Shown one piece after another: positions 53,500-63,143 of a stretch of DNA of 64,000 bases (positions are counted from its first letter, which is position 1; each line of letters starts with the position of its first letter). Under the pieces are notes generated by a model that was not told where the DNA came from, searched no databases, and was given only the letters and a program-made list of their open reading frames with translations. The stretch covers positions 1 to 64,000 of the forward strand of contig JAZRZP010000030.1 in assembly GCA_045601425.1 (NCBI GenBank), given 5' to 3'. The position numbers and the translations under genes were made by a program. This DNA is from UBA1219 sp045601425 (GTDB lineage Bacteria; Bacteroidota; Bacteroidia; Bacteroidales; P3).

Positions 53500-54741
53500 A
53501 TGGTGAATTTCAAAAAGTCTGTCCTTTCCAACGGTCTCACTCTCATCACACATCAAGACCGCACCACTCCGCTGGTGTGCGTGAACACGCTGTACAACGT
53601 GGGTGCCAGAGACGAGAATCCGGAAAAGACCGGTTTCGCACACCTTTTCGAGCACCTGATGTTCGGCGGTTCCAAAAACATACCGAACTACGACAACATT
53701 GCCGACAATGCCGGTGCCGAAAACAATGCCTTCACCAACAACGACATCACCGATTTTCACATAACGCTGCCGTCGCAGTTCCTCGAAACTGCCCTCTGGC
53801 TCGAATCGGACAGAATGAACGAACTTGCCTTTTCGGAAAAAAGTCTGACGGTACAGAAAAACGTCGTTACCGAAGAATTCCGCCAACGCTATCTGAATCA
53901 GCCTTATGGAGACCTGTGGCTGCTCACCCGGCCACTGTCGTACCAAGTACACCCGTACCGGTGGTGCACCATCGGCAAAGACATCTCCCACATACAGAAC
54001 GCCGGCATTCAGGACGTCAGGGATTTCTTCTACCGCTTTTACCGTCCCGACAACGCAATTCTGTCCATTGCAGGAAACATTGACCATGACAAGACCGTAC
54101 GTATGGTGGAAAAATGGTTCGGAGACATACCTCGCGGAACCGGGAACCTTCGCGACCTTCCCGCTGAACCGGAACACACTGAAGCTCGCACCCAGACGGT
54201 TTACCGCAACGTTCCCAACTCCATGATTGTAAAAACATACAAGATGTGCAACCGCAAATGTCCCGACTATTACACCTTCGACCTGATTTCGGACATTCTC
54301 TCCAACGGCAAATCATCACGTCTGTACAACGAACTTGTCAAAAAGGAACGTCTTTTCAGCAAAATCGATGCCTACATCACCGGCGACATAGACGAAGGTC
54401 TGTTTGTCTTTTCAGGCTACCTGAACGACGGGGTTGACATTGAAACAGCCGAACGCGGCATTCTTCGCCAGATTGAAATTCTCCAAAACGAAAGCATCGG
54501 TAACACCGAACTCCAGAAAGTCAAGAACAATGTCGAAACCACACTGCTTTACTCCCAATACAAAATAATGGACAGAGCCATGAATCTGGCCTATTTCGAA
54601 AACATCGGCGATGCGAACTGCATGAATCTCGAAACGGAAAAATATTCCCACGTCACTTCGGCCGACATCCGGCGCATTGCACAGGAAACCTTTATTAACC
54701 GACATTCATCGACGCTCTATTATCTGAAAAACGAAAAATAA
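53500..54741 (+). CDS. M16 family zinc peptidase
   Basis: 413 residues. The inverted zinc motif is in FAHLFEHLMFGGSKN (HxxEH), with the downstream glutamate about 75 residues on. The N-terminus is KSVLSNGLTLITHQDRTTPLVCVNTLYNVGAR. It has no signal peptide. M16 enzymes degrade small peptides, or pair with an inactive partner. It follows ugd by 13 bases. Confidence 0.92.
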   Translation: MVNFKKSVLSNGLTLITHQDRTTPLVCVNTLYNVGARDENPEKTGFAHLFEHLMFGGSKNIPNYDNIADNAGAENNAFTNNDITDFHITLPSQFLETALWLESDRMNELAFSEKSLTVQKNVVTEEFRQRYLNQPYGDLWLLTRPLSYQVHPYRWCTIGKDISHIQNAGIQDVRDFFYRFYRPDNAILSIAGNIDHDKTVRMVEKWFGDIPRGTGNLRDLPAEPEHTEARTQTVYRNVPNSMIVKTYKMCNRKCPDYYTFDLISDILSNGKSSRLYNELVKKERLFSKIDAYITGDIDEGLFVFSGYLNDGVDIETAERGILRQIEILQNESIGNTELQKVKNNVETTLLYSQYKIMDRAMNLAYFENIGDANCMNLETEKYSHVTSADIRRIAQETFINRHSSTLYYLKNEK

Positions 54742-54747
54742 ACAAAC

Positions 54748-55803
54748 ATGTCAGAAGAATTGCCCCAAACACCCGGAAATCAGCCGTCGGATACCAGCGA
54801 TGCCCCTGCTCGTGCGAAAAGGAAGAGAAACATCTTCAGTCGCAAGAGTCTGGATATATTCGTGGAAAGATTCCTCAAATACGTCTTGAGGATTGTGAAC
54901 ATCAAACTGCCTCAGAAAGAGGAGCTAAACCGCATAATCTTCTATTCCGACACCCCTGCAGGAAAGAAGTTTGACATATACCTTCTCTACGCGATAGGCA
55001 TAAGCGTTTTCATCCCCATCCTCGACAGCATGACGAGGATAAACGACGTGCTGCACATACCGCTCATCATCCTCGAATACGTTCTCACAATATCTTTTTC
55101 CATAGAATACATACTGCGCATCTACTGTTCCAAACACCCCGTGAAATACATCATTTCATTTTTCGGCATTGTCGATGCCCTTTCGATATTTCCATTCTAC
55201 CTTGCCATTCTGTTTCCGGGTCTGCAATCGCTTGCCACAATCCGCATTCTGCGTGTACTGCGTATTTTCCGCATACTGAACATGAGGCAGTTCATGAGCG
55301 AAGCCTATGCGATGCTTGAAGTACTCAAAAGAAGTTTCCGGAAGATACTGATTTTCATGATGTTCGTATTCATGGTAGCCATAATATTGGGATCCTTCAT
55401 GTATTCGGTGGAAGGTTCCGCCAACCCCAACATATCAAGCATTCCCAAAGGCATATACTGGGCCATAGTCACCATAACCACGGTAGGTTACGGGGACATA
55501 ACGCCAACAACCGACATCGGTCAGGTAATTGCCGGCATTGTAATGATACTCGGTTACTCCATAATTGCCGTTCCTACAGGAATAATCGGCGGCGAGATAG
55601 TAAATGCAGCACAGCAAAAAAACGAGTCACGCTCCAACCGCCGACGGAAAAAATGCGCACGGTGCGGTGCCACGACCAACGACCCCACTTCCAGTTACTG
55701 CAAATTCTGCGGAACACGCCTTCATCACGTTTATGATTCGGAAGATGACCCGAAAAGCAATCCGGACAACAGACCTCCCAAGGAAACGGACATACAGAAA
55801 TAA
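54748..55803 (+). CDS. Voltage-gated K+ channel-like ion transporter with C-terminal zinc ribbon
   Basis: 351 residues. Six membrane segments, including a voltage-sensor-like S4 (SLATIRILRVLRIFRILNM), lead to the pore with selectivity filter TTVGYGDITPT. The cytoplasmic tail ends with a zinc ribbon (CARCGATTNDPTSSYCKFCG). The N-terminus is Pro/Ser-rich. Zinc-ribbon tails are uncommon on such channels and may sense metal or bind a partner. It follows the M16 gene by 6 bases. Confidence 0.9.
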   Translation: MSEELPQTPGNQPSDTSDAPARAKRKRNIFSRKSLDIFVERFLKYVLRIVNIKLPQKEELNRIIFYSDTPAGKKFDIYLLYAIGISVFIPILDSMTRINDVLHIPLIILEYVLTISFSIEYILRIYCSKHPVKYIISFFGIVDALSIFPFYLAILFPGLQSLATIRILRVLRIFRILNMRQFMSEAYAMLEVLKRSFRKILIFMMFVFMVAIILGSFMYSVEGSANPNISSIPKGIYWAIVTITTVGYGDITPTTDIGQVIAGIVMILGYSIIAVPTGIIGGEIVNAAQQKNESRSNRRRKKCARCGATTNDPTSSYCKFCGTRLHHVYDSEDDPKSNPDNRPPKETDIQK

Positions 55804-55816
55804 AGTGCGGCAGGCA

Positions 55817-57085
55817 CTACTGCCACGATTCCACATTCGAAAAACCTATGAGCCTGTCGTATCTGTCTGACGGATAATGCTGGTAAAGGAACACGTAATA
55901 GTCGTTGCGTGCTTCGAGAAAGTCGCCTTCCAGCACCGAAGTAAGGCCTTCACGTTCTCCCCAAGGTACAAAGATTATCTGATACGAATAATACCCCTGT
56001 TTGACGTAAATACGGGCCGTATAGCATTTCAGCTTCGGATTCCACTCGAGCCGGGTTTCTTCGCCCAAACTCCAATTTGTGAAATTGCCTGCAATGTGAA
56101 AACTTCCGTCCATGCGCGGAGACGACATCGGCAGTACGAAATTCACCCATACATAATCTGCTTCGGTATCCATATTGACTTTATTTGCGGCCGAAATTCT
56201 GAACTGCCCGTTGAGACCGTCCTCGTATATGTAGTTTTTCCCCGAACGGTCCTGTTCCGGCTTGAGGTAGGCGAAATTCTCGCCTCCGAAAGTTTCCACC
56301 CTTTCGGTTGTGTACATTGGGAAATTTATGTTGCTCACGTCGAAGTAGCGGAATTCGTTGCCACCCGGGAACACATTCTCATCCTTCCACTTGTAGGCAA
56401 TCTCGTTGCCGCTGATGCCGTAAACGGGCAGCTGACGCAGCAAATCCCTCCTCCCGTTCTGCTGCACGTACAGGTGCAGATACATCTGCGGATTGTTGAA
56501 ATATTGGCCTTTCGGTGCCGTAACCCACACCGATACGTTCTGGTTTTGGCGTCTGCCCTCCGCCCCTACAACCTGCCCGACTTCGGTGCGTATGTTGGAT
56601 GCCGATTCATAAACCATGAACCTTTTCGTGAAAATGACGCTGTCGGGGTTGCTGTCAGGAAAAACGGTGAGAATATAATTGCCCGAAGCCGTAATCCGGC
56701 TCATGTCGTTGGGAATCGTCTCCCAATAATTTACGTATGACTGCTTGGTTGTAAAGGAAAACTGGCTGTTCCCCACCGACGACGTTTCGAATCCGTCGAT
56801 GAATTCCGAAGGCGAAAGGTCTGAAATCTGCCAGTCTCTGGTGCAATGCTGTATGCGGTAAGAAAAATAAGTACCGTTGTCCGAAAGTTCGTCGAAACTC
56901 AGAAACAGTTTTTCGGAAGAACCCAGTCTGATGACGGGCACGGACAGTTCCACTCCTTTTTTCTGCAAGATAACAGTCTTTATGGACTGTGAAAAGACGG
57001 AATCGGACACAATCTGTGCCGTGGCCGATTTCAGTACGACAGAAGCCAGTACTGCCAGTATAATGATTTTTTTCATTTTTTCCAT
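55817..57085 (-). CDS. Type IX secretion system plug protein (DUF5103)
   Basis: 422 residues with a signal peptide ending LKSATA. The body is beta-rich, with YRIQHCTRDWQISDLSPSEFIDGF and the ending conserved in DUF5103. In Flavobacterium this family (Plug) seals the periplasmic end of the SprA translocon. Together with the adhesin and gldA it supports an active T9SS. A TAACTTTG box (minus 57109-57102) lies 17 bases upstream with a wide spacer, so the promoter is provisional. Confidence 0.88.
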   Translation of the reverse strand: MEKMKKIIILAVLASVVLKSATAQIVSDSVFSQSIKTVILQKKGVELSVPVIRLGSSEKLFLSFDELSDNGTYFSYRIQHCTRDWQISDLSPSEFIDGFETSSVGNSQFSFTTKQSYVNYWETIPNDMSRITASGNYILTVFPDSNPDSVIFTKRFMVYESASNIRTEVGQVVGAEGRRQNQNVSVWVTAPKGQYFNNPQMYLHLYVQQNGRRDLLRQLPVYGISGNEIAYKWKDENVFPGGNEFRYFDVSNINFPMYTTERVETFGGENFAYLKPEQDRSGKNYIYEDGLNGQFRISAANKVNMDTEADYVWVNFVLPMSSPRMDGSFHIAGNFTNWSLGEETRLEWNPKLKCYTARIYVKQGYYSYQIIFVPWGEREGLTSVLEGDFLEARNDYYVFLYQHYPSDRYDRLIGFSNVESWQ

Positions 57086-57140
57086 TGTTATAATTGCTGT
57101 GCAAAGTTACGATTTTTTTCCGTTTCCGGCACCAAAGGGC

Positions 57141-57178
57141 AAAAAAAAAGTTGCAGTGCATGGCACTGCAACTTTTTA
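57141..57178 (-). terminator. Terminator after the outer-membrane barrel gene
   Basis: AAGTTGCAGTGC and GCACTGCAACTT form a 12-bp stem with an ATG loop, with A9/T5 flanks. It lies just past the stop of the barrel gene, between it and the plug gene. Confidence 0.88.
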
Positions 57179-57197
57179 TAATCGTTTAACCGAATTC

Positions 57198-57924
57198 TTA
57201 GAATTTGTAGTTGAAACCGATTTGGAGGCTGCTGTTCGGCAAAGAGTTGATTCCCAAACCAAAATCAGTAGTTTTGTCAACTCTTTCATTAGTTACTCCA
57301 CCATTTTCACGAGTTACGGTAACTTTTTCTGTTCTGAAACCTAAAGCAATGAGGTTGCAGTAAAGATCAAAGCTGAAGTGTTCGTTCAGATTGTAAGAAA
57401 GACCAGGAACGATCTGTACACCGAAACCGAATGTCTTAGGAGCATCCCAAGTGTTGGTAACATCGATATTCTGTACCTTGTCATGATATTTTTCTTCTTC
57501 AGTTCCCGACTGTCCGTAAATAGGAACCTGCAATTCGGCAAACATGGTGAATGCGCCGAAATTGAATACATTGTAGCGGAAGAAAGGACAAACTTCCCAT
57601 CTTGGAGCTTTTACTGAATATTCGTAATTTTCCTGAAGAATAGCATCATCTGCTGTGAAATCAGTTGTTTTATTCAAACCGAAACCGAAGATTGCACCGA
57701 ATGACATTCTATCATTGAGTTGGTAACCGATTTTGGGATAAATGCCGAAATCAATGGTTTTCGGCAGGTCAGCTGAAAGTTCTTGGCTTGAACCGGAATT
57801 TGTTGTAGTTACGGTTCTAGTTCCTTTGTTCATAGAAAATCCGAGGTCAGCACCTACGAATAACTGTGCATTTGCAACGCCCATCAAGGCTACTGCTGCT
57901 AAAGTCAATATTACTTTTTCATGT
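57198..57924 (-). pseudogene. Outer-membrane beta-barrel protein, frameshifted at codon 3
   Basis: The open frame from 57908 encodes 236 residues, ending in SLQIGFNYKF with alternating barrel strands and a signal-peptide core (TLAAVALMGVANAQ). The natural start is an ATG at 57922-57920 followed by five A then GTAATATTG. As read, ATG AAA AAG TAA stops at once. One more A would give MKKVILTLAAVALMGVANAQ, a perfect signal peptide. So a single base is missing in an A run. Either the gene is off, or a start at TTG 57908 works, or it is a sequence error. Confidence 0.75.
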
Positions 57925-58410
57925 TTATAAAGTTTTTAATTTGTGCCTACTCTATATGGTTTTCGGCAACCCCAATATTTAATTTCTTTATATTCTGACA
58001 AAGCAATTGTTCAACGTCTCCGTCAAATATTTTGCAAAGTTACGATTTTTTTCAATACAAAACTGAAAAAAACTTGATTTTTATACCACATTTTATTCAC
58101 CTTGCACGGCGCAAAAAAAAATCTCATTGTAAATCAAAATATTACACAACATAACACGACTTGTTTTCACAGAACAAACTGAAATTTAAGTTCAATTTTT
58201 CTTTCACGTCAGCAAAAAAATCATCAAATATTGAACGGAAATCCTTGTTTGATGGCACAAAGTTGCCGATACAGACTCGTGACAAAATCGCACGGGTGTA
58301 GCCAACTTTCCCGTTTGCCTTTTGACACAACCAAATTTCTTCTACGAAAAAAGACGATATTCCAAAGGAACATCGTCTTTAATTATCTGAAATCAGTTTC
58401 AGGGTTTCTG
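57925..58410. other. Intergenic region between two outer-membrane barrel genes
   Basis: About 490 A/T-rich bases. It holds the minus -7 box TAACTTTG (58042-58035) for the barrel gene, and a terminator (58351-58381) for the next barrel gene upstream. A 62-codon minus frame (58142-58330) has no support. I see no RNA gene. Confidence 0.65.
58351..58381 (-). terminator. Terminator after the porin-family gene
   Basis: AAAGACGAT (58351-58359) pairs with ATCGTCTTT (58373-58381); on the minus strand an A/T-rich run follows. Confidence 0.7.
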
Positions 58411-59169
58411 TCAGAATCTGTATCCGAGACTCACTGCAATGGAACTGTTTTTCGATTCGAGTTCTTCCTGATAGAATTCTCCGTTTTTCTTCTGTTTAAG
58501 AGTATTGAGAGTATTGAAGAAACCGTAGTTGTAACGTACTCCAACCATGAGGCCGAAACTGAAGCGGTAGTTGATTCCGGCCGTAACCGAAACATCCAAA
58601 CGGTTGTAATATTTGTAACCTTCGAGCCATTCACCGCCGTCTTCTTCTATTTTCTGGAAAGTCTGGCGCGGACGGGTGTATTTTTCTTCCGTAGTAAGGC
58701 CCCAGTCCTTAAGGTTTTCGGTATAGGAATGATCCAAACTTCCGCCGAAGCAATATCCGAACTGCGGACCGAGTTCAAAAGCGAAGCCTGTCCAAGGATA
58801 AATCTTGAGCAACAGCGGCACCTGCAGATAGTCCGACGTAATGGTTGTGGTGTATTTGCCCGATGTGGTGGGCAGTTTGATGGTTGTGGTGCTTTCGGCT
58901 CCCTGTCTCGAAAAAAGGAGTTCTGCTCCGACCGTCCACGTGGGGTTCAGGCGGAAATCCAAAAACATACCGGCACTGAATCCCGGAGTGTAAGTGTATG
59001 CCATTTTTTTCGTTGTCGAAAATTCCGGAGCTTTTTCCGAAAGCGAAAGGGTGTTCATTGTGAATGAGCCTTTGACACCGAATTTCACTTTCACTTGAGC
59101 ACCTGCATTCCCTGCCGTAGCGAAAGCTGCAACAATCAGGCAGGCGATAAAAAATTTCTTTGTCTTCAT
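58411..59169 (-). CDS. Outer-membrane beta-barrel protein (porin family, PorT-like)
   Basis: 252 residues with signal peptide MKTKKFFIACLIVAAFATAGNAGAQ. The body has repeated barrel strands (FGVKGSFTMNTLS; GFSAGMFLDFRL; FELGPQFGYCFGG; MVGVRYNYGFFN) and ends VSLGYRF. Its promoter is textbook: minus TTG, 20 bases, TAACTTTG (59225-59218). Confidence 0.85.
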   Translation of the reverse strand: MKTKKFFIACLIVAAFATAGNAGAQVKVKFGVKGSFTMNTLSLSEKAPEFSTTKKMAYTYTPGFSAGMFLDFRLNPTWTVGAELLFSRQGAESTTTIKLPTTSGKYTTTITSDYLQVPLLLKIYPWTGFAFELGPQFGYCFGGSLDHSYTENLKDWGLTTEEKYTRPRQTFQKIEEDGGEWLEGYKYYNRLDVSVTAGINYRFSFGLMVGVRYNYGFFNTLNTLKQKKNGEFYQEELESKNSSIAVSLGYRF

Positions 59170-59217
59170 CAGTATTGTGTTTCTATGTTAATCTATTGAA
59201 TTGAGGAAAAATTTTTG

Positions 59218-59225
59218 CAAAGTTA
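59218..59225 (-). promoter_or_regulatory. -7 element (TAACTTTG) for the porin-family gene
   Basis: Minus TAACTTTG with TTG 20 bases upstream (plus CAA 59246-59248). Confidence 0.78.
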
Positions 59226-59288
59226 CGAAATTATTCTCTTTTTGCCAAATTTTTTTTTCAAACGACATGTTCTTTCATTGTTCTGGGG

Positions 59289-60290
59289 TTATTTTCCGTC
59301 GGGTTTTACTTCCGTTGAATAGGCCGGTCTCTTCTTTTTCAGAGGCACAAAGTCCTTTATGTATTTTTCTTTTTCGTGAAGACGCCCGTGGATATTTTCC
59401 CTGAGAATCCATTTCCCGTTGTTGAAATAATATGCATTTTCGATGCCGATGGGGACATAATACTGGTAAAGTCCCGACATGCCCTCTATTACGGGCTGTA
59501 CGTCATCGTAGACAATCATGTAATCCTTCTCCTCGCGAGGGACCATCACGGTCACCATTTTGCCGTTCTTCTTCACTTTCTTCTTTTCCTCAATCTGGTA
59601 ATACTGTTCATCGTAGCGGAGGTTCACGGTCGCTTTCTTGGAGTACTGGAGAACCACTCTGCGAAGGTTCTTGTCATGTTTGAACATATTGAGTCCGAAA
59701 GTCGGCTGCGACGAGTTGTTCTTGAGCACCAGCGGCTCGATGACTTTGCGCTGTATTATTGTATTTCCTCCTGTCCAGCCGAGAAGCGTATAGAAAGTCT
59801 TGTTGTCGCACTGTATCGTAACGATGTCCTGATATATGACTCCGTACCAATTGCCGGCCGTCAGGGTCGATTCCTCCGGATTGAATATTTCTTCGCTTTT
59901 GTCATTGAGCACGTACACGTCGTATTCATCCGTTTTGGTGTTGAGTATCTGCATCATTCCGAAACATTCGTACTCTCCGTTGTCCCTGAGCACTGCCCAA
60001 GTGAAGACCTTGAACCGGTCATCGCTTGAAGTCAAGACAGAAACATTATTGCCGAAATTCCACTGCCATTTGAAGGATTTGTTTATTTCCAGTGCTTCTT
60101 CCAGCAGCTGAATGACGAGTTCGTTGGCATTGTAACGCTCATTGTCGGTAGCGGCATTGAATGTTTTATCGAAAAGTCTGTTGAGTTCAGCCTCGTAGGT
60201 ACGCATTTTCTCCTTGTTTTGTGCGGAAACGCCATGTCCGACCAACAGCCCTGTCAAAAACACCGCGAATATGATAATTTTCCGTTGCAT
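59289..60290 (-). CDS. Periplasmic or surface protein of unknown function, conserved in Bacteroidota
   Basis: 333 residues from ATG 60290. Signal peptide ends VGHGVSAQ. The mature part contains YEAELNRLFDKTFNAATDNERY, aromatic-rich strands WQWNFGNN, and a basic C-terminus (KKKRPAYSTEVKPDGK). I recognise it as a conserved hypothetical but not its function. A 36-codon open extension to 60398 is not expected to be translated: it lies across the divergent promoter. Confidence 0.7.
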   Translation of the reverse strand: MQRKIIIFAVFLTGLLVGHGVSAQNKEKMRTYEAELNRLFDKTFNAATDNERYNANELVIQLLEEALEINKSFKWQWNFGNNVSVLTSSDDRFKVFTWAVLRDNGEYECFGMMQILNTKTDEYDVYVLNDKSEEIFNPEESTLTAGNWYGVIYQDIVTIQCDNKTFYTLLGWTGGNTIIQRKVIEPLVLKNNSSQPTFGLNMFKHDKNLRRVVLQYSKKATVNLRYDEQYYQIEEKKKVKKNGKMVTVMVPREEKDYMIVYDDVQPVIEGMSGLYQYYVPIGIENAYYFNNGKWILRENIHGRLHEKEKYIKDFVPLKKKRPAYSTEVKPDGK

Positions 60291-60302
60291 TTCAATAAAA
60301 TG

Positions 60303-60331
60303 TTGTATGTCTGTTTTTTTTCGTATTTTTG
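60303..60331 (+). promoter_or_regulatory. Promoter of the acyl-CoA reductase gene
   Basis: TTG (60303-60305), 18 bases, TATTTTTG (60324-60331); leader about 90 bases. Confidence 0.65.
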
Positions 60332-60427
60332 CTTGTACGAAAAACAGAAAAAAAAGTTCTGTTTTTCTCGCAATACGTTGCAATACAAACAAATACAAAA
60401 CAAACTTATTTTACATTTTTTACACAA

Positions 60428-61453
60428 ATGAGCAGAACCGACACTACGGCAGTTTTCACCGAATGGGGCAAAAAGATTCAGGGTGCCATGGACAGCAACC
60501 TGCTTGAACGCGAGATTGACACTGCTTCTCACCACAATCCGTGGCACACACGCGAGAACATCGTGTTTGCTCTCGGGCAGATTGTACGCTGGCTGGAGCC
60601 CCAACGGCTCGGACAGTGGCTGGAAAGATACCCTCAGCTGGACACCATTCAACGTCCCAGAACAGTGGCCGTGATAATGAACGGCGACGTGCCTCTGGCT
60701 GGATTCCGGGACATGCTTTCGGTGCTTGCCTCCAACAACAGAGTCCTCATCAAGCTCTCCGACTATGACGACGTCATGATTCCCGCCCTTGCGAAAATCC
60801 TCATAGGCATCGCTCCTGAATTTGAAGACTACATTTCTTTCGCCGAGGGCAGAATGCACGACTTCGATGCCGTTATTGCCTCAAGCACCGGCACTCTGAA
60901 TCCTTATTTCGAAAAATATTTCGCCAAATATCCGAACATCATCAGGCAACCGAAAAAGAGCATTGCCGTACTTTCGGGCAACGAAACGGAAAAACAGCTG
61001 GAACGATTCACCGATGACATTTTTCTCTACATGGGACTCGGCAACCGCAGCGTTTCCAAAATCTACGTTCCGGAAACCTACGATTTCGGACCTCTCACTA
61101 AAGCTTCGGAAAAATACCGGTACCTGTTCGACAACAACCAGTACAAGAGCAGTCTGGACTACCACAAGGCTCTGCTCCTGCTCAATGCCGTACCGTTCGT
61201 TGACGGTGACTTCTGGATGCTGAAACAGGACGATACCCTTGATGCTCCCGTTTCGATGCTGAATTATGCCACTTACGTAAGCATTGACACCGTACAAGAC
61301 TTCATAAATGGGAATGCCGGAAAGATACAATGCGTAGTTTCCGAATGCGACAGTCTCGACAATTGCGTGCCTTTCGGGAAATCGTGGCGCTTCGAACCAT
61401 GGGATTACGACGACGACACTGACACCATCAAGTTTTTAACTGATTTGCAATAA
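60428..61453 (+). CDS. Acyl-CoA reductase, LuxC-like
   Basis: 341 residues from ATG 60428. The aldehyde-dehydrogenase-like fold is recognisable: NGDVPLAGFRDMLSVLASNN (nucleotide site), IASSTGTLNPYFEKYF, and DGDFWMLKQ near the end. The LuxC family reduces acyl-CoA or acyl-ACP to aldehyde. No lux genes are nearby; Bacteroidota carry such stand-alone copies with unknown substrates. Its stop is 3 bases before the next start, so the two form an operon. Confidence 0.85.
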   Translation: MSRTDTTAVFTEWGKKIQGAMDSNLLEREIDTASHHNPWHTRENIVFALGQIVRWLEPQRLGQWLERYPQLDTIQRPRTVAVIMNGDVPLAGFRDMLSVLASNNRVLIKLSDYDDVMIPALAKILIGIAPEFEDYISFAEGRMHDFDAVIASSTGTLNPYFEKYFAKYPNIIRQPKKSIAVLSGNETEKQLERFTDDIFLYMGLGNRSVSKIYVPETYDFGPLTKASEKYRYLFDNNQYKSSLDYHKALLLLNAVPFVDGDFWMLKQDDTLDAPVSMLNYATYVSIDTVQDFINGNAGKIQCVVSECDSLDNCVPFGKSWRFEPWDYDDDTDTIKFLTDLQ

Positions 61454-61456
61454 GCC

Positions 61457-62164
61457 ATGGAACAAGGAAAACTGATATTATTCCCGGTGGGACTTGGTGC
61501 CGAAGATCTGTCGGTGTGCCTGCCTGCGTACAATGCCGAACTCATGAACACTTGTCACACCTTCATTGTCGAGGAACTCCGCACGGCACGGCGTTTTCTC
61601 AAGAAAGCCGGCTACATGTACGCCATCGACGACACTGCGTTTTTCGTGCTCAACGAACATACCCAGCCTCTCGAAATAGAGCATTATCTCGACTGTATTG
61701 CCGACGGGGAAAACATAGGGCTTCTGTCGGAAGCCGGCCTGCCCTGCATCGCCGACCCCGGAGCCTTGGCCGTGAACATGGCTCAACGGAAAGGTTATGA
61801 AGTAGTGCCGCTGGTTGGACCGTCGTCCCTGCTGATGGCTCTGATGGCTTCAGGCCTCAACGGCCAGAACTTTGCCTTTGCCGGCTATCTGCCAATCGAC
61901 AGATACGAACGCACGAAAGCTGTCAAGAATCTGGAATCAAGAGCATTGCACGAAAACCAGACCCAAATTTTCATTGAAACACCTTACAGGGCAAAACAGA
62001 TGATAGAATTCCTTGCGAATATCTGCAATCCGAACACTTACATCTGCGTTGCTACCGACATCACGCTCAACAGCCAGTACATACGGACCAAAACGGCCGC
62101 ACAATGGAAAAAAAATCTGCCCGACATCAACAAGAGAAACACGGTGTTCCTGATAGGAAAATAA
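61457..62164 (+). CDS. SAM-dependent methyltransferase, RsmI-like (TP-methylase fold)
   Basis: 235 residues, the length of the short RsmI paralogue. Motifs: FIVEELRTARRFL, LLSEAGLPCIADPGALAV, LVGPSSLLMALMASGLNGQNFAF and FIETPYRAKQMI. RsmI 2'-O-methylates C1402 of 16S rRNA; this shorter Bacteroidota form may act elsewhere. It follows the acyl-CoA reductase by 3 bases and is closed by a bidirectional terminator. Confidence 0.9.
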   Translation: MEQGKLILFPVGLGAEDLSVCLPAYNAELMNTCHTFIVEELRTARRFLKKAGYMYAIDDTAFFVLNEHTQPLEIEHYLDCIADGENIGLLSEAGLPCIADPGALAVNMAQRKGYEVVPLVGPSSLLMALMASGLNGQNFAFAGYLPIDRYERTKAVKNLESRALHENQTQIFIETPYRAKQMIEFLANICNPNTYICVATDITLNSQYIRTKTAAQWKKNLPDINKRNTVFLIGK

Positions 62165-62195
62165 AAAAAACGGCATCTCGGATGCCGTTTTTTTA
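62163..62195. terminator. Bidirectional terminator between methyltransferase and gldA
   Basis: CGGCATC and GATGCCG form a stem around TCG, flanked by A8 and T7. Confidence 0.9.
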
Positions 62196-62212
62196 TAAGG
62201 ATGTATTTTCCG

Positions 62213-63112
62213 TCATTTTTCGGTGAGTTCCTGAAATGCCGTTTCCACAGAGTTTTCGTCTTTCTGTATGGTAAGTATGGCCATATCGTTTTCCACTGCC
62301 CATGCGAACATTGTCTTGCGAATGTCCTTGTCGTCCTGAGCATCAACGATATAAACCGTTTCGGACTTCTGCTGTACACGCTTCACTCCGTCAATCTGTT
62401 TCAGTTTGTTCTGATTTACCGGTTTGTCGAATTCAACGTGATAGCGGTTGGCTTTCATGGAATGGAGTTCCGAAATCGGGCAGTCAGCAACAATGTTTCC
62501 GTGGTTTATGATGATGGCACGCGAACAGATAGCTTCCACCTCCTGCATTATGTGTGTAGAGAGCACAATTACCTTGTTTTTTCCCACTTCACGAATCAAG
62601 GCACGTATCTCTTTCAGCTGATTGGGGTCGAGGCCGGTGGTAGGCTCGTCGAGAATGAGCACCTTGGGGTCGTGGATAAGTGCCTGAGCCAATCCCACAC
62701 GCTGGCGGTAACCCTTGGACAGCTGGGATATTTTCTTGTTGGCTTCGAGCGAAAGACCTGTGGTCTTTATAACGTCTTCGACACGTTCTCCTACTTTGTC
62801 CAGATTGTGAAGTCCGGCTATGAAACGCAGGAATTCACGCACGTACATGTCCTGATAAAGAGGGTTCTGTTCGGGCAGGTAACCGATATTCCTGCGTATT
62901 TCGACAGGATTTTCGAAAATGTCGTATCCGCACACCGACACATTTCCCGATGTTGGAGGAATGAAGCATGTGATTATCTTCATCAGAGTTGACTTGCCGG
63001 CGCCGTTGGGTCCGAGCAGGCCTACGATTTCGCCTTCGTTTATGGAAAGGCTGACGTTGTTCAGGGCATGTTGCGTGCCGTAGAGCTTTGTTACATTTTC
63101 TACCTTTATCAT
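62213..63112 (-). CDS. gldA: Gliding motility / T9SS-associated ABC transporter ATP-binding subunit GldA
   Basis: 299 residues. Walker A LLGPNGAGKSTLMKI, signature QLSKGYRQRVGLAQAL, Walker B VLILDEPTTGLDPNQ. The C-terminal extension with ISELHSMKANRYHVEF is typical of GldA. In Flavobacterium GldA works with GldF and GldG; neither is in the window. It is 31 bases downstream of mlaD on the same strand and may be coupled to it. Confidence 0.9.
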   Translation of the reverse strand: MIKVENVTKLYGTQHALNNVSLSINEGEIVGLLGPNGAGKSTLMKIITCFIPPTSGNVSVCGYDIFENPVEIRRNIGYLPEQNPLYQDMYVREFLRFIAGLHNLDKVGERVEDVIKTTGLSLEANKKISQLSKGYRQRVGLAQALIHDPKVLILDEPTTGLDPNQLKEIRALIREVGKNKVIVLSTHIMQEVEAICSRAIIINHGNIVADCPISELHSMKANRYHVEFDKPVNQNKLKQIDGVKRVQQKSETVYIVDAQDDKDIRKTMFAWAVENDMAILTIQKDENSVETAFQELTEK

Positions 63113-63143
63113 TGCATTCTCTGTTTATGTTTCAGCAGCACTT

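Noticed and set aside
52158..53549. 463-codon minus-strand frame opposite ugd
   Set aside because: The plus strand encodes full-length UDP-glucose dehydrogenase with every motif; the antisense product is an artefact of codon bias.
58142..58330. 62-codon minus-strand frame in the intergenic region
   Set aside because: TTG start, no promoter at a sensible distance and no recognisable family.
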